Numbered from the stretch's first letter, positions 18,036-28,015 are shown. The stretch is 64,000 nt of DNA from JAEMQF01 sp963775015 (GCA_963775015.1 CAVZHI010000005.1:310001-374000); one strand, 5' to 3'. Notes: generated by a model not told the origin, from the letters alone. Made by a program: numbers and translations.

Positions 18036-18682
18036 GAGCCGCGCTTTGTGTCTGGCGACTCGGCAGGTTGCGGCGCGATGTGCCGGTTGATGTAGACGCC
18101 TTGCGCGAGCGTGAACACAAGCATCAGCCCGATGCCGCCAAAGAGTTTGAAGTTGACCCACGCGGCCGTCGAATAGTTGTACGCGACGTACAGGTTGAGC
18201 ACACCCATCAAGGCGAAGAATGCGATCCACGCCACGCTCAGGCGGCGCCAGACGGGCTCCGGCAACTCGAGCTGGCCGCCCATGAGAACCTGCAACAGAT
18301 TGCGCTTGAAGAAGGTCTGGCTCACCCAGAACGCCAGGCCCATGAACCAGTACAGGACGCTCGGCTTCCACTTGATGAAGGTTTCGCTGTGGAACCAGAT
18401 CGTCGCGCCGCCCAGAACGACGACCAGCCCGAGGCTGACCCAGAGCATCACGTCGACCTTGCGCCGCAGAATCTTGAGCGTTGTCACCTGAAGCAGCGTC
18501 GCGACGATGACGACGATCGTCGCGAGCAGGACCGGCGCTTCGGAGGCGCCGACAACGCCGCCCGACACGAGGCCGCCGAACTGATCCGTCGCGAACTGCG
18601 CCGCCCATTCCTTGTGGCCCTCGGCGTACTTGAACATGCCGAAGAACAGCACGATGGGCAGGAAGTCGAACAGCAATTTCAT
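18032..18682 (-). CDS. yciB: Inner-membrane septation protein YciB/IspZ
   Basis: This 216-residue integral membrane protein begins MKLLFDFLPIVLFFGMFKYAEG, the family signature, and has about five membrane helices with the conserved KWKPSVLYW and FKLFGGIGL motifs. The family is involved in normal cell division and envelope synthesis. ATG 18682 overlaps the selO stop and the stop overlaps the bolA ATG, so selO-yciB-bolA are tightly coupled. Confidence 0.93.
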   Translation of the reverse strand: MKLLFDFLPIVLFFGMFKYAEGHKEWAAQFATDQFGGLVSGGVVGASEAPVLLATIVVIVATLLQVTTLKILRRKVDVMLWVSLGLVVVLGGATIWFHSETFIKWKPSVLYWFMGLAFWVSQTFFKRNLLQVLMGGQLELPEPVWRRLSVAWIAFFALMGVLNLYVAYNYSTAAWVNFKLFGGIGLMLVFTLAQGVYINRHIAPQPAESPDTKRGS

Positions 18683-20197
18683 GATGAGCAAGACACTTCG
18701 ATGCCGCGCGCCCATTCGGGCGGGAACGCAGCGTACTCTGAATACTCGTCCTGTTCGTCAAACGGATGACGCAGAACTTCGTGCAGGCGCAAAACTTCCG
18801 AAAAGTCTCCTTCGCGGGCGCGCACGATCGCGCTCTCGGCGAGGTGATTGCGCAACACGTATTTCGGGTTCACCCGGTTCATTCGCAGCGCGCGGTCGGC
18901 GTCGACGCTGCCCTCAGCCTGCAGGCGTTGCGCATAGCGCTGTGCCCAGGCGTCGAAGGCGGCGCGATCGATGAACAGGTCGCGCAGGGCGCTGTTCTTG
19001 TTCGTTGCCGTCGCTGGCAAAGCTCGCGAGGCGGCGGAACGTGATCGTGAAATCGCTGCGCTCCTTGGCCATCAGCGCCATGAGATCGTCGATCAGAACG
19101 TGGTCGCCTTCCTGCGCCGTCGCTAGCCCCAGTTTCGCAGACAGGCGCGCCAGCATCGCTTGCGAAAACACGCTTCGATACGGCTCAAGCGCCGCAAGCG
19201 CGGCGTCGGGTTCGCCGATCAGCGGCAACAGCGCCTGCGCCAACGCGTGCAGGTTCCACAGGGCGACACTCGGCTGGCGTGCATACGCATAGCGGCCCTG
19301 ATGGTCGCTGTGGTTGCAGATGTGGCTCGGGTCGAAGCCGTCGAGAAAGCCGAACGGCCCGTAGTCGATCGTCAAGCCGAGGATCGACATGTTGTCGGTG
19401 TTCATCACGCCGTGGCAAAAACCCACCGCCTGCCAGTCGGCAACCATCAGCGCAGTGCGCCGTGTCACGCCTTCGAGGAACGCGGAGTAGGGTTGCGGCG
19501 TGTCGCGGCACGCCGGGTAGTACATGTCGATCACAAAGTCGGCGAGACGGCGCAGCGCGTGCGGCGCCTCCTGACTTGCAAAGTGTTCGAAGTGGCCGAA
19601 GCGAACGAAGCTCGGCGCGATGCGCGTCACCACCGCAGCGGTTTCGACTTCTTCGCGGCGCACCGGCAAGGGCGAGCCGGTCACGCACAGCGCGCGTGTC
19701 GTCGGTATGCCCAGCGCCGCCATGGCCTCGGAACAAAGGAATTCGCGGATCGACGAGCGCAGCACCGCGCGGCCGTCGCCCATGCGCGAATAGGGCGTCA
19801 ACCCGCTGCCCTTGAGCTGCACCTCCAGCGCCCCGCCGGGCGTGTCCAATTCGCCGAGCCAGAGTGCACGCCCGTCGCCGAGCTGCCCGGCCCAGACGCC
19901 GAACTGGTGCCCACTGTAGACGCTCGCCAGCGGTCGCGTTCCTTGCCACAGGGCGTTGCCGCTCAGCACTTGCAGCGCGTTCATGGCGGCGTGCTGCGTC
20001 CAGTCGCTCGGCCATCCCAGCAGGTCCGCGCAGTCGCGGCTCGTCGCCACCCAAGTCGGGTTTGGAATGGCCACCGGTTGAAGTTCGGTGAAGAACTCGG
20101 CTCCGAGCGCGGCGAAGCGGTTCGACCACTGGAGTTGCAGCGGATCCGCCTCGACCCGGGTCGGCGCTGGAGGGGGTGCAAGGAGTGCGGCGCTCAT
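18679..20197 (-). CDS. selO: Protein adenylyltransferase SelO (YdiU), one frameshift
   Basis: This pseudokinase-fold enzyme transfers AMP to protein hydroxyls. Family motifs are YSGHQFGVWAGQLGDGRA, LKGSGLTPYSRMGDGRAVLRSSIRE, and the metal-binding GVMNTDNMSILGLTIDYGPFGFLD. The C-terminus lies in another frame (LRMNRVNPKYVLRNHLAE). One extra base at about 19000 separates the two; removing it gives about 505 residues, normal for SelO. The start at ATG 20197 is chosen because the family begins near it. It heads the selO-yciB-bolA-ppiC string. Confidence 0.92.
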
Positions 20198-20399
20198 TGC
20201 TCGGGAGTGTAGCCACCGCGGCATGACGGGCGCGGCCAAAGGGTAAACCAGAGCACGCTGCGAGTCGCGTGGCAACGCTGCCCTTTGCCCCTAGACTGAG
20301 CCCCTGCGAAGCGCCGCGCGGGTCGAACCGAAAGCCCGGCAGGCTCCTAGAATCGCCGACACGTTCGCCACCACGCGACTTTGACCAAAGGCCTCTTCC

Positions 20400-22494
20400 A
20401 TGACATCCAACTACGAGACGCGTGGCAACGTTGCCGTCATCACGCTGAACAATCCGCCGGTGAACGGCCTGGGCTACGCCACGCGAATCGGCATTGCCGA
20501 AGGGCTCGCGAAAGCGCAGGCGGACTCGGGCGTCAAGGCGATCGTCATCACAGGCGCCGGCAAAGCCTTCTCGGGCGGCGCCGACATCAACGAGTTCGGC
20601 TCCCCCAAGGCGATCGCCGAGCCGAACCTGTCGACCTTGATCCTCGCGCTCGAGTCGAGCGCGAAACCGATCATCGCCGCCGTGCACAGCGTCTGCATGG
20701 GCGGTGGCCTCGAGCTGGCGCTGGGCTGCCACTATCGGGTCGCGACGGCGGGCGCGCAGATCGCCTTGCCTGAAGTGAAGATCGGCCTGATTCCCGGCGC
20801 CGGCGGAACGCAACGCCTGCCGCGCGTGATCGGGGTCGAGAACGCGCTCAACATGATCGCCACCGGAACGCCGGTGAAGAGCGAGGTGCTGGCGAAGATT
20901 CCGGGGCAAAAACTCTTCGACCGCATCATCGAAGGCGATCTGCTCGACTGGCGCGCTCGCGTTCGCCGCCGAAGTGCACGACAAACGCCCGCTGCCGCTG
21001 GTGCGCAACTTGCGCGCCGAGCACCCGAACCCGGACGCGTATTTCCAGTTTGCGCGCAACACGGTCGGCGCGATGTCGCGCAACTTCCCCGCGCCGCTGA
21101 AATGCGTCGACGCCGTCGCTGCGTCGATGAGCCGGCGCTTCGACGACGGCGTGCGCTATGAACGCGAGCTGTTCATGGCGCTGATGTTCACTCCCGAATC
21201 GAAAGCGCTGCGCCACACCTTCATGGCCGAGCGCGCGACGAACAAGATCCCCGACGTTCCAGCCGACACGATGCTCCGCAACATCGCCAAGGTCGCGGTG
21301 ATCGGCGCGGGAACGATGGGCGGCGGCATCACGATGAACTTCCTGAACGCCGGTATCCCGGTCGTCGTTCTCGAGACGAGCCAGGCCGCGCTCGACAAGG
21401 GCATGGGCGTGGTGCGCAAGAACTACGAAGCGCAGGTGACGAAAGGCAAGCTGTCGCTGGACAAGCTCGACAAGCGTGTCGCCCTGCTGAGCACGACGCT
21501 GAACTACGCCGACCTGAAAGACGCGGACCTCGTCATCGAAGCCGTGTTCGAGGAAATGGGCGTCAAGGAAAGTGTGTTCCGCCAGCTCGATGAAGTGATG
21601 AAACCCGGCGCGATCCTCGCGAGCAACACGTCCACACTCGATCTGAACCGCATCGCCGGATTCACGAAACGCCCGCAAGACGTGATCGGCATGCATTTCT
21701 TCAGCCCGGCGAACGTGATGCGCCTGCTCGAAGTCGTGCGCGGCGCAAAAACTGCGAAGGACGTTCTCGCCACGGTGATGGCCCTCGGCAAGAAGATCAA
21801 CAAGACCTGCGTCGTCTCGGGCGTGTGCGATGGCTTCATCGGCAACCGCATGATCGAACAGTACAGCCGCCAGGCCGGCTTCCTGCTCGATGAAGGCTGC
21901 TCTCCGGCGCAAGTGGATCAGGCGGCGGAGCGTTTCGGCTTCGCGATGGGGCCGTTTCGCATGGGCGACCTCGCGGGCAACGACATCGGCTGGGCGATCC
22001 GCAAGCGCCGCTACGTCGAAAAGCCCGACGTGCGCTACAGCAAAACGGCGGACCTGCTGTGCGAACTCGGCCGCTACGGTCAAAAGACCGGTGCCGGCTG
22101 GTACGACTACAAGCCGGGCAAGCGCGACGCGATTCCCTCCAGCGTGGTGATCGACATGCTCGAGAAGCACCGCGCCGGCAAGGGCATCACGCCGCGCAAA
22201 ATCGGCGACGACGAAATCGTGCACCGACTCGTTCTCGCGCTCGTCAACGAGGGGGCGAAGATCGTCGAAGAGGGGATCGCGCTGCGCGCGTCCGACATCG
22301 ACATCATCTACCTCACCGGCTACGGCTTCCCCGCGCACCGCGGCGGGCCGATGTGTTACGCCGACAGCGTCGGCCTGTACAACGTCGTCTCGGCGATGCA
22401 GCGCTTTGCGCAAAACCCGCTCGACGACGCTGCGTTCTGGAAGCCCGCGCCGCTGCTCGCCAAACTCGCTGCCGAAGGCAAGAGCTTCACCTGA
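20400..22494 (+). CDS. fadJ: Fatty acid oxidation multifunctional enzyme (enoyl-CoA hydratase / 3-hydroxyacyl-CoA dehydrogenase), one frameshift
   Basis: The N-terminal crotonase half has GAGKAFSGGADINEF and MGGGLELALGCHYRVA with ALPEVKIGLIPGAGGTQRLPR. The C-terminal dehydrogenase half has the NAD motif VIGAGTMGGGI, HFFSPANVMRLLEVV and two 3HCDH helical domains. The frame changes at 20949 (extra T); removing it joins DLLDGALAFAAEVHD and gives about 697 residues. It catalyses hydration and oxidation of enoyl-CoA in beta-oxidation and is followed by its thiolase partner 27 bases on. Confidence 0.93.
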
Positions 22495-22521
22495 TTCCCC
22501 GAGCCCCAACAAGGAACCCTC

Positions 22522-23697
22522 ATGACCCAAGCCGTCATCGTCTCCACCGCACGCACGCCGCTGGCCAAGAGCTGGAAAGGCGCTTTCAACATGACGCATG
22601 GCGCGACCTTGGGCGGCCACGCCGTCAAGGCGGCGGTTGAGCGCGCCGGAATCGACGGTGCCGAAGTCGACGACGTGCTCATGGGCTGCGCGAATCCCGA
22701 AGGCGCGACCGGAATGAACATCGCGCGCCAGGTCGCGCTGCGCGCCGGCTTGCCGATCACGACGAGCGGCGTCACCGTGAACCGCTTCTGCTCGAGCGGC
22801 TTGCAGACGATCGCGCTGGCGGCGCAGCGCATCATCGCCGGCGAGGGCGACGTCTTCGTTGCCGGCGGTGTGGAAAGCATCTCGTGCGTGCAGAACGAGA
22901 TGAACAAGCACATGATGGTCGACAGCTGGCTGCGCGAGAAGAAGCCCGAGATCTACTGGAACATGATGCAGACCGCCGAGCAGGTGGCGAAGCGCTACAA
23001 GATCGGCCGCGAGCGCATGGACGAATACGGCGCGGCGAGCCAGCAAAAAGCGTGCGCCGCGCAGGACGCCGGCAAGTTCAAGGACGAGATCGCACCCATC
23101 ACCGTCATGGCAGGTATCGCCGATGCGACGCTCGGACTGCGCAGCAAGGAAGTGACCGTCTCCGTCGACGAAGGCCTGCGCGCCGGCACCACCGCCGCGG
23201 CATTGGCCGGGATCAAGCCCGCAGTTCCCGGGGGCGTGATCGCGGCAGGCAACGCGAGCCAGTTCAGCGACGGCGCCGGGGCGTGTGTCGTGATGAATGA
23301 AAGCGTCGCGTCGAAAAGAGGCTTGAAGCCGCTCGGGCGCTTCCTCGGGTTTGCCGTCGCCGGCTGCGAGCCCGACGAAATGGGAATCGGCCCGGTGTTT
23401 GCGATTCCCAAGGTCCTGAAGCGCCTGGGACTGAGCGTCGCCGACATCGACCTCTGGGAGCTGAACGAAGCGTTTGCGGTGCAGGTTCTGTACTGCGCCG
23501 ACACGCTGGGCATCCCGATGGACAAGCTCAACGTCAACGGCGGCGCGATCGCGGTCGGCCACCCTTATGGCGTGAGCGGCCAGCGCCTCACCGGCCACGC
23601 GCTGATCGAAGGCAAGCGGCGCGGCGCGAAGCGCGTCGTCGTGACGATGTGCGTCGGTGGCGGCATGGGCGCGGCGGGCGTGTTCGAGGTTCTTTGA
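22522..23697 (+). CDS. fadA: Acetyl-CoA acyltransferase (3-ketoacyl-CoA thiolase)
   Basis: This 391-residue thiolase performs the last step of beta-oxidation. The nucleophilic Cys sits in VNRFCSSGLQT (about residue 91), the catalytic His in NGGAIAVGHPYGVSG, and the second Cys in TMCVGGGMGAA. It follows fadJ with an AGGAACC ribosome site, forming the classical two-gene complex. The intact frame contrasts with fadJ. Confidence 0.95.
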   Translation: MTQAVIVSTARTPLAKSWKGAFNMTHGATLGGHAVKAAVERAGIDGAEVDDVLMGCANPEGATGMNIARQVALRAGLPITTSGVTVNRFCSSGLQTIALAAQRIIAGEGDVFVAGGVESISCVQNEMNKHMMVDSWLREKKPEIYWNMMQTAEQVAKRYKIGRERMDEYGAASQQKACAAQDAGKFKDEIAPITVMAGIADATLGLRSKEVTVSVDEGLRAGTTAAALAGIKPAVPGGVIAAGNASQFSDGAGACVVMNESVASKRGLKPLGRFLGFAVAGCEPDEMGIGPVFAIPKVLKRLGLSVADIDLWELNEAFAVQVLYCADTLGIPMDKLNVNGGAIAVGHPYGVSGQRLTGHALIEGKRRGAKRVVVTMCVGGGMGAAGVFEVL

Positions 23698-23708
23698 GAC
23701 GCGGTTCG

Positions 23709-24608
23709 ATGCCGACCTTGCGCACGCCTGACGAGCGATTCGTCGGCCTGCCGGACTTCTCCTTCGCGCCGCATTGGGTCGATGACTTGCCCGGCCTGAA
23801 TGGCCTTCGGGTTCACTATGTCGACGCCGGGCCGAGAGACGCGAGCGTCACGGCGCTGTGTCTGCACGGCAACCCGAGCTGGAGTTACCTTTACCGCCAT
23901 ATGCTGCCGGTCTTCAGCGCCGCGGGGCTGCGCAGCGTCGCCCCCGATCTGATCGGCTTCGGTCGCTCCGACAAGCCCGCCGATCCGGCGTGGCACAGCT
24001 TCGATGTGCATCGCCAGATGTTGTTGCGATTCATCGAGCGCCTCGATTTGCGCAACATCATGCTCGTGTGTCAGGACTGGGGTGGAATCCTCGGCTTGAC
24101 CTTGCCGATGGACATGCCGGATCGTTTCACGCGCCTGCTCGTGATGAACACGACGCTTGCCACGGGGCACGTGACCGATGGCTTTCGCCAGTGGCGCAGC
24201 TACTCCAACGCCCAGCCCGATTTGCCGGTCGGGCGATTGATTCAGCGCGGTAAACCGGAATTGACCGCGGCGGAAGTCGCCGCCTACGACGCGCCGTTTC
24301 CCTCGGCTGAATTCAAGGCGGCGCTGCGCGCTTTTCCGAATCTCGTTCCCGACGGCGAAGCGGCTCCCGGCGCCGCGCTCAGCCGCCGCGCGCAGGCCTA
24401 TCTTCGCGACGAGTGGCGCGGCGAGAGCTTCATGGCGATCGGAATGCAAGACCCGGTGCTCGGCGCAGCGTCGATGCGCGCTTTGCAGCGCATGATCCAC
24501 GGCTGCCCGGCGCCGCTTGAAGATGCCGCGGCAGGACACTTCGTTCCCGAGTGGGGCGCACCGATCGCGAGCGCCGCGTTGCAGCACTTCAGCCTCGGAC
24601 GAAAGTGA
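23709..24608 (+). CDS. Haloalkane-dehalogenase-like alpha/beta hydrolase
   Basis: This 299-residue alpha/beta hydrolase has the pattern of haloalkane dehalogenases: LHGNPSWSYLYRHM before the nucleophile, Asp followed by Trp in VCQDWGGILGL, a likely acid Asp in AIGMQDPVLG, and the catalytic His in AAGHFVPEWG. The Trp after the nucleophile is a halide-binding residue in this family. It starts 12 bases after fadA, inside the acyl-CoA operon, so it may act on a haloalkane or have drifted to an epoxide or ester. Substrate cannot be read from sequence. Confidence 0.75.
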   Translation: MPTLRTPDERFVGLPDFSFAPHWVDDLPGLNGLRVHYVDAGPRDASVTALCLHGNPSWSYLYRHMLPVFSAAGLRSVAPDLIGFGRSDKPADPAWHSFDVHRQMLLRFIERLDLRNIMLVCQDWGGILGLTLPMDMPDRFTRLLVMNTTLATGHVTDGFRQWRSYSNAQPDLPVGRLIQRGKPELTAAEVAAYDAPFPSAEFKAALRAFPNLVPDGEAAPGAALSRRAQAYLRDEWRGESFMAIGMQDPVLGAASMRALQRMIHGCPAPLEDAAAGHFVPEWGAPIASAALQHFSLGRK

Positions 24609-24624
24609 GTGTGAGACAGCACCC

Positions 24625-26493
24625 ATGAGCCTGCGCCACACGACCGACTTCCTGCTGCACGACTGGCTGCACGTCGAGTCGCTGAACCAGCGCCCGCGTT
24701 TCGCCGACCACTCGCGCGAGACGATTGATGCCGTGCTCGACATGTGCGAAAAACTCGCGGCCGAGAAATTCGCGCCGTTCAACCGCGTCGTCGACGTGCA
24801 AGAGCCGAGCTTTGACGGCGTCAAGGTGCACCTGCCCCAAGCCAGCTTCGAGGCCGCGACCGCCTACGCCGCGAGCGGCATGCTCGCCGCGGCGCAGGAC
24901 TATGCGATGGGCGGAATGCAGTTGCCCTGTGTCGTCGAGATGGCGGCGAACAGCTTCTTCTCCAAAGCGAGCATCGGTGTCGGCGGCGGCAGCATGCTGA
25001 CGAGCGGCAACGCGAACCTGCTCATGGCGCACGGAACGCAAACGCAGAAGGACGTGTTCGCAAAGAATGAATTTTCCGGCCGCTTTGCCGGAACGATGTG
25101 CCTGAGCGAACCGCAGGCGGGGTCGAGCCTGTCCGACATCACGACCCGCGCCACACCCGACGGCGCAGACTTCGAAGCCGAGCCCCTGGGGCACCGCTAC
25201 CGCCTGCGCGGCAACAAGATGTGGATCTCCAACGGCGAACACGAACTCGCCGAGAACATCATCCACCTCGTGCTCGCAAAAATTCCCGGTCCCGACGGGA
25301 AGCTGATCGCCGGAACGCGCGGCATTTCGCTCTTCATCGTGCCGAAGAATTTGGTCGACGCGAACGGGCGGCTCACCGGCGAACGCAATGACGTCGCGCT
25401 CGCGGGCCTGAACCACAAGCTCGGTTTTCGCGGCATCCCGAACACGCTGCTCAATTTCGGCGAAGGGAAACACCCGGTTCGCGGCGCGGCCGGCGCAGGC
25501 CTGGACGGCGCCGGCGCCGGCGCGGTGGGCTACCTCGTCGGCCGGCCCGGTGAGGGCTTGCGCTGCATGTTCCACATGATGAACGAGGCACGCATCGGCG
25601 TCGGGTTGGGGGCGACGATGCTCGGCGTCGCCGGTTATGAAGCGAGCCTCGAGTACGCGAAGACGCGCGCCCAAGGGCGGCCGATCGGCGTGCGCGGCAA
25701 GGATGCGACGCAGCCGCAGGTGCCGATCATTCAGCACGCCGACGTGAAGCGCATGCTGCTCGCGCAGAAGAGCTACTGCGAAGGCGCGCTCGCGCTCGAA
25801 CTCTATTGCGCGCGCCTCGTCGACGAACTGCACACCGGCGCATCCCAGGACGCCGCTCAGGCGGGCCTGCTGCTCGACATGCTGACGCCGATCGCGAAGA
25901 GCTGGCCGAGCGAATGGTGCCTCGAGGCGAACAGCCTCGCGATCCAGGTGCACGGCGGTTACGGCTACACGCGCGACTTCCCGGTCGAACAGTACTGGCG
26001 CGACAACCGCCTGAACATGATTCACGAAGGCACGCACGGCATCCAGGCGCTGGACCTGCTCGGGCGCAAGGTGGTGATGCAGGAAGGGCGTGGCCTGGCG
26101 TTGCTCGCGCAGCAGATGCAAGCAGTGGTGGCGCGAGCCCTCGACGATCCGGGGTTGGCGGAATACGCACGCGCCCTGGCCGCGGCGATCGAACGCATCA
26201 GCGTCGTCACGCGCGCGGCGTGGTCGACCGGCGAACCCGACGCAGCTTTGGCGAACGCGACGCCTTACATGCAGGCGTTCGGCCATGTCGTGATCGCGTG
26301 GATCTGGCTCGACGTCGTGCTGTGCGCGCAGCCGTTGCTGCGCGGCACACGCGCCGACGCGGCAGCGCTGCAAGGCAAACTCGCCGCGTGCCGCTATTTC
26401 TTCCGCTATGAATTGCCGCGGATCGAGGCTTGGCTTGGCGTCGTGGAATCGCGCGACGACACGTGCCGCACGATGCGCGCCGAGGAGTTCTGA
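24625..26493 (+). CDS. Acyl-CoA dehydrogenase with C-terminal extension
   Basis: This 622-residue FAD enzyme introduces the first double bond in acyl-CoA. It shows MCLSEPQAGSSLSDITTRA, the flavin-binding MWISNGEHEL, the mid-domain FHMMNEARIGVG, and HGGYGYTRDFPVEQYWRDNRLNMIHEGTHGIQALDLLGR. The extra C-terminal helical domain (about 480-610) is typical of the large family found in proteobacteria. ATG 24625 is used; the open frame upstream is antisense noise. It lies 16 bases after the hydrolase gene. Confidence 0.92.
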   Translation: MSLRHTTDFLLHDWLHVESLNQRPRFADHSRETIDAVLDMCEKLAAEKFAPFNRVVDVQEPSFDGVKVHLPQASFEAATAYAASGMLAAAQDYAMGGMQLPCVVEMAANSFFSKASIGVGGGSMLTSGNANLLMAHGTQTQKDVFAKNEFSGRFAGTMCLSEPQAGSSLSDITTRATPDGADFEAEPLGHRYRLRGNKMWISNGEHELAENIIHLVLAKIPGPDGKLIAGTRGISLFIVPKNLVDANGRLTGERNDVALAGLNHKLGFRGIPNTLLNFGEGKHPVRGAAGAGLDGAGAGAVGYLVGRPGEGLRCMFHMMNEARIGVGLGATMLGVAGYEASLEYAKTRAQGRPIGVRGKDATQPQVPIIQHADVKRMLLAQKSYCEGALALELYCARLVDELHTGASQDAAQAGLLLDMLTPIAKSWPSEWCLEANSLAIQVHGGYGYTRDFPVEQYWRDNRLNMIHEGTHGIQALDLLGRKVVMQEGRGLALLAQQMQAVVARALDDPGLAEYARALAAAIERISVVTRAAWSTGEPDAALANATPYMQAFGHVVIAWIWLDVVLCAQPLLRGTRADAAALQGKLAACRYFFRYELPRIEAWLGVVESRDDTCRTMRAEEF

Positions 26494-26495
26494 CC

Positions 26496-26687
26496 ATGCT
26501 GCGAGGCCGAATCGGGGTGTGGACCTGGGTGTTGATTTTCTCCGGCATGCTCGTCATGGCAGTCGGGCTGACGGTGCAAGAAAACGACGCCGTCCTCGGC
26601 TGGCTGCTTTGCGCCAGCAGCGCGCTGGCGATCGTGGTGGGTATCGTCCTGATCTGGGTCCGCTCGAAAATGCGCAATCAACCGTAG
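26496..26687 (+). CDS. Small two-helix membrane protein, function unknown
   Basis: The predicted 63-residue protein has two hydrophobic helices (WTWVLIFSGMLVMAVGLTV and WLLCASSALAIVVGIVLIWV) and a basic end. The ATG lies two bases after the preceding stop and the gene is followed by the SDR gene after 10 bases, so it is part of the operon. No family is recognised. The consistent spacing on both sides is the main evidence that it is real. Confidence 0.6.
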   Translation: MLRGRIGVWTWVLIFSGMLVMAVGLTVQENDAVLGWLLCASSALAIVVGIVLIWVRSKMRNQP

Positions 26688-26697
26688 GAGACTGAAC

Positions 26698-27489
26698 GTG
26701 AGCACAAAAATTCAAGACCTGTTCGACCTGACAGGCAAGACTGCGCTCGTCACCGGCGGTTCACGCGGCCTGGGGCTGCAGATCGCCGAGTCGCTTGGGC
26801 AGGCGGGGGCGAAGATCCTGCTCACGTCGCGCAAGGCGGCAGACCTCGAAGAAGCTGCGGCGCATTTGCAGGCGCAGGGGATCGACACGCGCTGGATCGC
26901 CGCGGATCTGATTCAACCGCCCGAGGTCGAACGCGTCGCGAGCGAATCGATGCAGCGGATGGGCCACATCGATATCCTCGTCAACAACGCCGGCGCCACT
27001 TGGGGCGCGCCTTGCGAAGACTATCCCCTGGAGGCGTGGGACAAGGTGATGGACCTGAACATCCGCAGCATCTTCCTCATGAGCCAGCAGATCGGCAAGC
27101 GCAGCATGATCCCGCGCCGCAGCGGGCGCATCATCAACATCGCGTCGATCGCGGGCCTGTCGGGCTCGGCCGACATCGCCTTCATCGCCTACGGAACGAG
27201 CAAGGGCGCAGTCGTCAATTTCACGCGCTCCCTCGCCGGCGAGTGGGGGCGCCACGGCATCACCGTGAACGCGCTTGCGCCGGGAATGTTCCGCAGCAAG
27301 ATGACGCGTGGCACGTTCGAAAAAGTCGGCGAGGCGGCGCTCGCGAAGAGCGCGCCGCTGAACCGCGTCGGCGACGACGACGACCTGAAAGGCGCCGCAC
27401 TGCTCTTCGCGAGCGCGGCGGGCAAACACATCACGGGGCAGATTCTCGCGGTGGACGGCGGCGTGAGCGCAGTGCACGCAGGCGCCTGA
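26698..27489 (+). CDS. Short-chain dehydrogenase/reductase
   Basis: This 263-residue NAD(P)-dependent oxidoreductase has the classical motifs TGGSRGLGLQIAE (cofactor), NNAG, the catalytic Ser in NIASIAGLSGSAD and YGTSKGA (YxxxK). The start is GTG with TAGGAGA upstream. Position in the acyl-CoA operon suggests a 3-hydroxyacyl-CoA or similar substrate, which is inference only. Confidence 0.9.
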   Translation: MSTKIQDLFDLTGKTALVTGGSRGLGLQIAESLGQAGAKILLTSRKAADLEEAAAHLQAQGIDTRWIAADLIQPPEVERVASESMQRMGHIDILVNNAGATWGAPCEDYPLEAWDKVMDLNIRSIFLMSQQIGKRSMIPRRSGRIINIASIAGLSGSADIAFIAYGTSKGAVVNFTRSLAGEWGRHGITVNALAPGMFRSKMTRGTFEKVGEAALAKSAPLNRVGDDDDLKGAALLFASAAGKHITGQILAVDGGVSAVHAGA

Positions 27490-27493
27490 ACCG

Positions 27494-28015
27494 ATGAGCC
27501 TCGAATTCCGGAACCGGATCCCGTTCGTCGAGCTGCTCGGCCTGGAGCTGTTGCGCTTCGAAGGCGGCGAAGCCGAACTCGCCTTGAGCCCGCGCGACGA
27601 GCACATGAACGGCCTGAAGATGGCGCACGGCGGCGTGATCATGACGCTGCTCGACGTGGCGATGGCGCACGCCGCGCGCAGCCCGCGCGGTACTGTGCGC
27701 CCCCAGGCCGACGAAATACGTCGGCCGCCCCCCAAGGGGGATGAGCAAAGTGGCAAAGCCACATTTGCTCATGAAACGCTTCCCGCACGCGGCGTGCTCA
27801 CGGTCGAGATGAAAACGAGTTTCATGCGCCCGGGAATCGGCCGCCTCACCGCGCGCGGCAAGGTGCTGACGCAAACGCAGACGCTCTCGTTCTGCGAGGC
27901 CTCGCTGTTCGACCCCGCAAACAAGCTCGTCGCCCACGCCACCGGAACTTTCAAACTCCTGCGGGCCGTCCCCGCCGGGAGCCGCGCCGCGACGCCGATC
28001 GACGGATCGGACTAA
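27494..28015 (+). CDS. PaaI-type hotdog thioesterase with an in-frame repeat insertion
   Basis: The protein is a hotdog-fold acyl-CoA thioesterase: HMNGLKMAHGGVIMTLLDVAMAHAA carries the acidic catalytic position, and VEMKTSFMRPG and VAHATGTFKLL complete the fold. Between them lie about 30 residues (TVRPQADEIRRPPPKG...) that the family lacks. They are encoded exactly by a cluster of DNA palindromes (27700-27772). The reading frame remains open through it. The insertion sits in the loop after the central helix, where it may be tolerated. It starts 4 bases after the SDR stop. Confidence 0.88.
   Translation: MSLEFRNRIPFVELLGLELLRFEGGEAELALSPRDEHMNGLKMAHGGVIMTLLDVAMAHAARSPRGTVRPQADEIRRPPPKGDEQSGKATFAHETLPARGVLTVEMKTSFMRPGIGRLTARGKVLTQTQTLSFCEASLFDPANKLVAHATGTFKLLRAVPAGSRAATPIDGSD
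27700..27772. repeat. Multi-hairpin palindromic element inside the thioesterase gene
   Basis: Three adjacent palindromes are visible: GGCCGACG/CGTCGGCC (27706-27713 with 27719-27726), CCCCCC-AA-GGGGG (27728-27740), and ATGAGCAAAGTGGC paired with GCCACATTTGCTCAT (27741-27754 with 27758-27772, one bulge). Similar pieces (CCCCC...GGGG...GAGTAAAGTGG) occur at 57666-57696 and the C/G core at 13359-13369. This suggests a small dispersed repeat family. Confidence 0.7.

Noticed and set aside
20926..23598. 890-residue minus-strand ORF opposite fadJ/fadA
   Set aside because: High GC leaves long open frames opposite real genes. It has no recognisable domain, while the plus strand encodes well-known fadJ and fadA motifs.
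24589..26373. 594-residue minus-strand ORF opposite the acyl-CoA dehydrogenase
   Set aside because: A shadow frame; the plus strand is a clear acyl-CoA dehydrogenase.
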